This document shows positions 57,803 through 64,000 of a stretch of DNA of 64,000 nt, in pieces. Positions within the stretch are counted from its first letter, which is position 1, and each line of letters begins with the position of its first letter. Source of the DNA: Leucocoprinus leucothites (lineage: Eukaryota > Basidiomycota > Agaricomycetes > Agaricales > Agaricaceae); the NCBI GenBank assembly GCA_013368445.1, contig JAACJO010000009.1:682001-746000 (forward strand), written 5' to 3'. A model generated the notes under the pieces. That model searched no databases and was not told the DNA's origin. It saw only the letters and a program-made list of their open reading frames with translations. The translations under genes and the position numbers were made by a program.

Positions 57803-58200
57803 AGACTGAGGGGAATCTGAGTGTTTGTGAGATCCTCAGAAAGGAATCGGAAAGAAGAGGTACAGAAAGGTCACTCAGCTGGCTTAAAGTTATTTCTATC
57901 GATATGGGGTTAAAGAGATCCGAAGGCAGATTCCAGCGTTTATCACGTGGCTGTTGAATTAATTATGCCAATAGAGTTTTGATCCGGTGACCTGAGATCA
58001 GGACTTGACTGTCACTCCAGGAAATTCCAAGCGTCCCACCCATGTTGTTCATATTGCGATACACATACCAACATACACGATAGCCGCTGCATATCTCTAC
58101 ATTCCCAGGCAATCGAATGGCCACCATCGGGCGGGGTTTTCGACAAGGCTTGAGAAACCTCGACACGTCGCAATGTACCATTCACCGTGGAGTTATACTT
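57803..58200. other. Upstream region of F-box C
   Basis: No gene supported; divergent promoter space shared with the repeated spacer that follows. Confidence 0.55.
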
Positions 58201-58482
58201 ACATCAATCAGAGTCTGTTCTCTCCTGTGTCTCAGGGCAAGTTTGTGTCTTCCACGATTGCCGCTGCTGGTAGTTTCAAGTGAATCAAGATGGCTCGCTG
58301 CCAATAACATATAGTGAGTAGAAGTGTGGTGTTCTCTGCCATCAATGAAGCCGATTAAACCTATCATCCGACGGAATCGCTTCTAAAGATACTTGTTCCC
58401 CGTCTGAGCCCGTCCACTCTCACTATCTGGGTCCAATGGCAACAAATCGATTTCGACTCTTACCGTGAATCGTTATCGAGTT
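58201..58482. repeat. Repeated non-coding spacer, copy 1
   Basis: Starts acatcaatcagagtctgtt and continues with cttcc, agtttcaag, aatcaagatggctcgctgcc, gaagtgtggtgttctctgcc; the same order occurs at 63648-63951. No coding potential seen in either copy. Confidence 0.8.
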
Positions 58483-58792
58483 CTTCAGGGGTGCTCCAAC
58501 TTCTACTTCGAGGCCGGGCTCAATGAGTAGCAGCTCCAATCATCTATCCAAGAAGTGCCAGCTTTCACCGATTTTCTTCTAGTCCAGCACAAACAAATCC
58601 CCTTTTGGTTTCGGTATTAAGCAGGCTGCGGCTGTGGGACTTAAGAAGGTACTGGGGCTTCTTTTCGCCCTTGGAGTTACCTTTACGGGTAACCAGAGTG
58701 GTGCGAATACAATCGCTTCCACAAACTCATGGAGTCGATTATAAAACAAGCCGGGAGGAAGTCAACATCGATGTCTATCCGGTACTCTCACA
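58483..58792. other. Upstream region of P450 no. 3
   Basis: Leader and promoter space of the P450 gene; no other feature. Confidence 0.5.
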
Positions 58793-60859
58793 ATGATATT
58801 ACTCTCCTCTACAACAGTTCTCTACTCTTGTGGTTTGGCCCTCAGCTGGTGGCTCTATGGCAGACTTCGGGAGCGAAGGGATAACCCAAATGGACTTCCC
58901 CTCCCTCCCGGTCCAAAAGGTTACCCCATTATCGATAACCTCCTCGATTTCCCTACGTACAAACCGTGGCTTGTATACGACAAATGGTCCAAGACATACG
59001 GTACATACACAATCTCACCCATAGTAGCTCTTAAACCCTCGCTGAGATTGTTGTAGGTGATATAGTTTATTTCAAGGTCCTTGGGCAACCTTTCATCATC
59101 CTTGGGAGCGTACAACGGACATATGACCTATTTGAGAGGCGGTCGTCAAACTACTCTGACCGCAACCGCATGCCAATGTTGAGGGAACTGTGCGTTTACT
59201 TCTAGCGCCATATCCAGTCGCTCACCTAAGGCCAGCATGAACTGGACATGGAATATGGCATTTATGCCATATGGAACATGGTGGAGACGCCACCGTCGCA
59301 CCTTCCATGATCACTTCCATCCGAACATCGTTCATAAATATTATTCGCTGCAAGTCCAAACAACTCGCGCTTTTCTACGCCGGTTATCGATGTCTCCCAA
59401 TGACTTTATGCTCCATGTCCGACAGTGAGATCGTGTCATTTTATCCCACTCAATATCCCAAAAGCTCAAGTATGTTTGTGCACAGCGCATTTACATCCAC
59501 TATCATGCAAATTGCATATGGAATCGAAATTGCTGACGACGACGACGAGTATACGATTACGGCCGAAAAAGCTCTCAACAGTTTGGCAGAAGTCGGCAAC
59601 CCAGGGTCTTTTTTGGTCGATCTTTTCCCCGTGATGAAATACATCCCTGCATGGTTCCCTGGTGCTGGGTGGAAGAAGAAGGCCAACTACTGGCGACATC
59701 TTAGTGGGGTATTTATAAATAAGGCTTGGAATGTCGCCAAGAAGCAATTTGTGAGAAGCCTCCTATTTCGATCGTTTTATCATACATTAACTATCATGCT
59801 CGAACAGAAAGAAGGCGCAGCGGAACCCTGTATGGCAACAACAATGATCGAAGGAATGTCAGACGAGAGTTCACCTGATCGTGCTACCGAAGAACTATTG
59901 GCGCGTAATGTCTGTGCAGTGACATTTGCAGGTGAGTCAAACACCAACTAAAGCCCGTGCAGAACTAAAGATTACGTACTTCAGGAGGTGCTGATACAGT
60001 GAGCCTAGAGCCTCTCCTACACTGCCAATTTCCACGTTGGTAATGAATCGCAACAGACAGTCTCAACTATCCAATCCTACTTCATGGCTATGTCTCTCTA
60101 TCCCGAGGTCCAGAAGAAAGCTCAAGAGGAACTCGACCGAGTACTTGGTAATCGCCTTCCCGAATTCGATGATCGTCCGAATCTCCCCTACATCAGTGCA
60201 ATGGTAAAGGAGTCCATGAGGTGGCAAGTTGTCACACCCTTGGGTATGTCTTTTGATGTTCTAATACAAGCTCTGGGCTGTGACATTTAATTCCTCTAGC
60301 TGCACCACACATGGCTTCGAATGCCGACGAGTACGAGGGGTACTACATCCCTAAAGGCACCATCCTTATAGGGAATGCATGGTACGGAGATTCACTCATC
60401 GGTCCAAAACTTGATTTCAAGCATTGATTCCAGGTCGATATTGCACGACCCAGAAGTCTACAAGGATCCCTTGACCTATAATCCGGAGCGCTTCCTCAAA
60501 GACGGAAAGATTGATCCAAAGGCTCGGGACCCAACCGTAGCATCCTTCGGCTTTGGAAGGCGAATCTGTCCGGGAAGGTACTTTGCCGAGAATTCCATGT
60601 TCATCCTCATCTCCCACCTTTTGGCTGTCTATGATATCCGACCTGGCTTGGATAAGGATGGAAAAGAGATCCCCATCAAGCCTGAAATGACAAATGGAAT
60701 CCTTTCGTGCGTTGCTGTAATTCGTTGTTGCGAAGAATTTGTGTCTTACTTTACATGCGATTTATCGCGAACAGGTATCCTGAACCATTCTCATGTCGAA
60801 TCACACCACGCTCGAAGAGAGCTGAAGAGTTGATCCGCAACTCTGATCTTCTGGACTGA
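58793..60859 (+). CDS. Cytochrome P450 no. 3, intact
   Basis: Ten exons (58793-59000, 59057-59189, 59236-59424, 59486-59750, 59808-59931, 59985-59998, 60057-60243, 60300-60381, 60434-60706, 60775-60859) give 519 residues. An N-terminal anchor (LLSSTTVLYSCGLALSWWL) is followed by hinge LPLPPGPKGYPIIDN. Later come WWRRHRR (helix C), FAGGADTT at about 306-312 (helix I, in part from a 14-nt exon), KESMRW (E-x-x-R), NPERF, and [10 protein letters not shown] with the heme-ligand Cys at about 446. It is a microsomal monooxygenase needing P450 reductase; the substrate is unknown. It is clearly a sister of P450 no. 2, with identical intron positions and exon lengths, and more distant from no. 1. No defect was seen, so this may be the working member. 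Confidence 0.92.
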
Positions 60860-61040
60860 ATGTAAGGCGTACGGAAATCGCCTCCAGTGAATGAACGGCG
60901 AATTTTTCTATTCGTGGAACCTACCACCTCTGGATGGGGAAATCGGCCTCTTGTCACACTGATCTTTGAGTACTTCCCCCAAGAGTAGCGTTGGATTTAT
61001 ACATGTCAAAGAATATAATACCAATATCTTAAAACCCCTC
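60860..61040. other. 3' flank of P450 no. 3
   Basis: Nothing recognised. Confidence 0.5.
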
Positions 61041-61150
61041 CAGACCGACCTTACTACCTTCTCCATCATCTTCGCCTCAGAGATCATGCAATCGATCATG
61101 TCCCGCAAGGCAGAATAATGTGGACTGCATTCCTAATCCATTTCAGTTGA
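61041..61150 (-). pseudogene. Remnant of an F-box gene 3' end
   Basis: On the minus strand this reads DCMISEAKMMEKVVRSVW, matching the last residues of F-boxes A and B (TMISEAKIAENWE). The DNA also keeps atcttcgcctcagagatcat and gcaaggcag. Only about 100 nt survive, abutting the GLE1 fragment. Confidence 0.65.
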
Positions 61151-61162
61151 ATTATGATAAGG

Positions 61163-61717
61163 CTTGAATACAATGGTTCTGGGTCGCGATTTTGACGGGT
61201 GTGAATGGACGGATAGAGGCGAACGGATGAAGATAATGGGGTTTAGAAAGAGTGGGGATAATGAAGCTTTCGAGTCAGAGGCTGAATTTGCTGTGCGTGT
61301 AGCTGGGATTATGAGAGTTTATTTCTCGATTTTGAAAAGTGTGCCTATGTGAGGACCGTTGAAGCTGTCGTACCAGCTTCCGAGATATTGGACATGGTTC
61401 GCGAGGTTGCTGGGAGAGCGTGCATTGATGGAATTGGCTGTTGCTGCGCAACTAATGCACGGTCACTGAGCTTATTTATCCTGCATCCATTCAGAATCTT
61501 TACACTGAGCAGCCTGATTCTTCAGCCGCGTTGGATGTCATGGGTGAGGATATCCTAGGGGTACTCAAAATTTCAAGGTGTTGACACCCGTCTATGAGGG
61601 TATTACCACCGGCATTGGCGCAGACAAATTCATTGGAGGTGCCGCGCCTCATGATAAATCTGCTCGTGTAAGGGTACAGTTGAGGTTGAGATTATCAAGG
61701 AGCATTTCAAAGCCTGA
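61163..61717 (+). pseudogene. Truncated GLE1 pseudogene (3' third only)
   Basis: Starts abruptly inside GLE1 exon 6 (MVLGRDFDGCEWTDRGERMK against MVPGRDFDGREWTDRGERMK) and runs to the GLE1 stop region. It is broken: an Arg codon is now TGA just after SVPM, the exon 7 part has small deletions (around 61556-61580 and 61683-61695), and there is no promoter or 5' half. The donor/acceptor region of the last intron is recognisable but altered. It is a by-product of the segmental duplication and cannot make Gle1. Confidence 0.9.
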
Positions 61718-61969
61718 CGTGTTTGACTTTGGGTTTAATGGGTGGGCTAATCAGGCTTTTGTCTCTCTATTTACCAGCTTTCCCCTTTGTTCGAGTTTCG
61801 CTTTTGATTTTATCAACTCTGTTTTCGCTACTTGTACCACAATATTTGACAACAAGAGTATATTTATCGTTCGACCTTCTAACTACCATATAAGTAATTA
61901 CAACGAGGGCTAACTTGAAGCAAGCTCGTAAGTACCGAAGCGAATCAAATGCTGTATTAAAAAAATCCT

Positions 61970-63427
61970 TCAGAAAACGATTTTACTGTAAGAGGCCTCG
62001 TCCCAACCCTCTGCCATTTTCGCCTCAGAAATCATAGTCTGCAAGGCAGGGTAATGAGGGCTCTGTGTCCAGTCCATAGACTCGATCGATGTATCAGAAG
62101 CCTCGTACTCGAACTGCATCAAGCGACTGTGATCTTTCCAATGGGCAGACGTAGGGTCATACGACGGTACCACAAGGTTTTCTGGATACTGTTTGCTGGG
62201 GTCGGACCAGTCAATGGGCCCATTGCGCCTTGAACAAAGAATTACGAGTAATCCATGAGAGCCATCCTCTGATGTGGTGAGGTGTAGTTTCTGTAAGTGC
62301 GGAAAAAGATTCTGATTTCCTGGCTTGATTGTTAAGCGGTGGAGCCATCCATGTGAGAGTGGTGGATCTTCCGAAACTATTGGCATCTTCAGTTTCAGGA
62401 GGTTCCTGAAACAATGAAGATGATGTTCAATGCCAAATTCCTTTGTTGGGTTGAGAAGAGGGCTGAATCGGAGTTCTTGAAGGTTCTCCATCTGAGCAAA
62501 GAAATCATGGACGGGAGGCGCATTGGATGGAAGTTGGCGGTCCCATTCCAGATAATGGAGGGAAGGAAAACGGAAGTGATCGAATAATTTGATGCCAACC
62601 GGCTTATCGGACGTTGCTGTCCAAGATAGACGTCGGAGAGAGTTGATGGTCACGGATTCGTTTTCAGGAGGATCCCAAAGCCCATCAGAGGGGCTCCAGG
62701 GCGCAGGAAAGCCGGAATAGCTGAATTCAATGAGGTTGGGGCATTTAGAGAGACATTCCAACGCAAAGTCGGGACTGATATGTTGCAGCTGGAGTTTTGT
62801 GAGTTGTTGGAATGGAAAACGAAAGGGTATATGTGAGGGGTGCCAGACTCCGTAAAGAGAAAGAGCTCGAAGGTGAGGGCTGTTGCGGAAGAGAAGTATT
62901 TCATTGAGTTGATCTTCAACAACTTCTGGAGTCCAAGCCAGCTCGAGTTCCTCCAGCTCGGAAAACTCTCTGTCATCTCCCGCATACTTGATTAACAAAG
63001 GCCATGCTACCCCGCATCGGCCGCGACCTCCGTCCCCGACATGGAGAGATTTCAGTTTTCCTGGATGCTCGCAGAGGATGATGTTTAAGATCTCCTCAAT
63101 TTCACCCTCGTGCACCTCCTCCCAATCAGAAAGATAGATTGAAAGTCCATTCACTCCAACTTGCTCCAAGTGCAATTGCAGCAAGGCGGTGTAGTGGGTG
63201 ACTTGAAGGCTTTCTGTCGGATGAAGGGCAAGGGTAGACCATAATCGAGGAGAGGAATGTGTGACACGATGCCACTGGGAGCAGACGCTGCCGATTTCAA
63301 CCAACCAGTACGTGTCCCACAGCTGCGGCTTGCGACTGTAGCCCAAGATGTTCTGCGGAGCGGTAGCGAATCGGAATATCCTAGAGAGTATCTCGAGCGG
63401 GAGACGGGACATGGGTGGTCTGTTCAT
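61970..63427 (-). CDS. F-box/LRR-like protein B
   Basis: Intronless, 485 residues from the ATG at 63427; the frame stays open 60 codons further upstream, but the start was chosen to match F-box A (MNRPPMSRLPLEILSRIFRF against MNRPPISRLPSETLSRIFWF). The F-box is followed by EIGSVCSQWHRVTHSSPRLW and a leucine-rich series (LLFRNSPHLRALSLYG, QQLTKLQLQHISPDFALE, NLIEFSYSG, LKLKMPIV, FPHLQKLHLTTSED), ending SKIVF. The frame is fully open, so unlike the adjoining GLE1 piece this half of the duplicated block has kept its reading frame. Differences from A are scattered through the leucine-rich part. Presumed SCF substrate receptor, target unknown. Confidence 0.87.
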   Translation of the reverse strand: MNRPPMSRLPLEILSRIFRFATAPQNILGYSRKPQLWDTYWLVEIGSVCSQWHRVTHSSPRLWSTLALHPTESLQVTHYTALLQLHLEQVGVNGLSIYLSDWEEVHEGEIEEILNIILCEHPGKLKSLHVGDGGRGRCGVAWPLLIKYAGDDREFSELEELELAWTPEVVEDQLNEILLFRNSPHLRALSLYGVWHPSHIPFRFPFQQLTKLQLQHISPDFALECLSKCPNLIEFSYSGFPAPWSPSDGLWDPPENESVTINSLRRLSWTATSDKPVGIKLFDHFRFPSLHYLEWDRQLPSNAPPVHDFFAQMENLQELRFSPLLNPTKEFGIEHHLHCFRNLLKLKMPIVSEDPPLSHGWLHRLTIKPGNQNLFPHLQKLHLTTSEDGSHGLLVILCSRRNGPIDWSDPSKQYPENLVVPSYDPTSAHWKDHSRLMQFEYEASDTSIESMDWTQSPHYPALQTMISEAKMAEGWDEASYSKIVF

Positions 63428-63647
63428 GATGGCTAACCGTTGTGAGCGTGCTGTCTGGTGTCTCGCTGCGGGCCAGTATTTGAAAACCCAAGTTTTTTTT
63501 ACATAATGATGTTTAGCTCCAGTGTCGGGTTTCCTCTGCCAATCCGTGACTCTTGGTTTGTTTATGCAGACTTGGGAAACCTCCACACATTGCACAAAGT
63601 ATACCACTCATTGCGACTGACAAAGCTGTGCTTCCTGTGCCGAGAGC

Positions 63648-63951
63648 ACATCAGTCAGAGTCTGTTATCTCCTATGCCTCGGAGAAGTTTGTGCTTTCCG
63701 TGACTGTCGCCTCTGGCAGTTTTCAAGAAATCAAGAAGGCTCGCTGCCAAGAACATGGTATAGTGAGTGGAAGTGTGGTGTTCTCTGCCATACGATAGAC
63801 CAAGTTGATTGAATTCATCATCTGACAGAAATTGGTTCTAAAAATATTTTGCCTCCCCACTTGAGCCCCCTGCTGGAGACTACCCGCCGGTTGAAGTACA
63901 AAGCGCTCTCCATCGATTGTGACTCTCACTGTAAATCTCTATCAAGTTCAA
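63648..63951. repeat. Repeated non-coding spacer, copy 2
   Basis: Counterpart of 58201-58482; carries acatcagtcagagtctgtt, aatcaagaaggctcgctgcc and gaagtgtggtgttctctgcc in the same order. In copy 1 a P450 gene begins about 310 nt further on; here the window ends first. The 90 nt between 63560 and 63647 hold nothing recognised. Confidence 0.8.
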
Positions 63952-64000
63952 GTTCACGGCTAGTATTCGCTTGAGTTTAGCAAATAGTAAATTTGATTAT

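Larger units (their letters stand above)
61163..63560. repeat. Segmental duplication, block B
   Basis: Matches 54190-56570 in order and orientation: the GLE1 3' piece, the spacer and the F-box gene with its upstream 130 nt. The left edge is sharp at the atggtt of GLE1 exon 6. Confidence 0.88.

Overview
The window is nuclear DNA of a filamentous basidiomycete. Almost every gene is split by 45-70 nt introns with clear GT/GC...AG borders, and the families present fit the class Agaricomycetes: DUF6533 seven-helix proteins, DUF4246, F-box/LRR proteins, CmcJ/AsaB-like oxygenases, class II O-methyltransferases and tandem microsomal P450s. The mixture most resembles Ceratobasidiaceae such as Rhizoctonia/Thanatephorus. 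That placement is an inference from family content, not from a search. No tRNA, rRNA, CRISPR array or intact transposon was seen. Exon borders below were read by eye and checked by phase arithmetic; each resolved gene sums to a whole number of codons.

Left part (1-20.5 kb): the 5' half of the mitochondrial arginine gene ARG5,6 (minus, cut by the window edge); a hypothetical basic protein; a small secreted Gly-rich protein; a tandem pair of DUF6533 membrane proteins (plus); a tandem pair of small secreted proteins (minus); a large O-methyltransferase with an unusual 440-residue low-complexity tail (plus); and an F-box-like protein (plus).

Middle (20.5-46.6 kb): a multi-pass membrane protein with one unresolved junction; P450 no. 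1 (minus); a DUF4246 gene with a 1-nt frameshift; a 114-residue KRE9/KNH-type secreted protein; two tandem CmcJ-like oxygenases (minus); elongin C (minus); P450 no. 2 (plus, 1-nt frameshift near its start); a gene-poor 4.5 kb; and an incompletely resolved multi-exon gene ending just before the RING gene.

Right (46.8-64 kb): a RING-finger protein; 2.2 kb of unresolved minus-strand coding segments; the complete mRNA-export factor GLE1; F-box A; F-box C; P450 no. 3; a truncated GLE1 pseudogene; and F-box B. The GLE1 3' end plus its neighbouring F-box gene form a block of about 2.4 kb that occurs twice in the same order (54.2-56.6 and 61.2-63.5 kb). A 0.3 kb non-coding segment is also repeated (58.2 and 63.6 kb), so the window ends inside what looks like an array of [P450 - GLE1 3' piece - F-box - spacer].

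Functionally the window mixes single housekeeping genes (ARG5,6, GLE1, elongin C) with lineage-expanded accessory families that sit as tandem or local paralogues. Three P450s, one methyltransferase and two CmcJ-like oxygenases lie within 46 kb, but there is no NRPS, PKS, terpene synthase or other backbone enzyme, so a biosynthetic cluster is not demonstrated.
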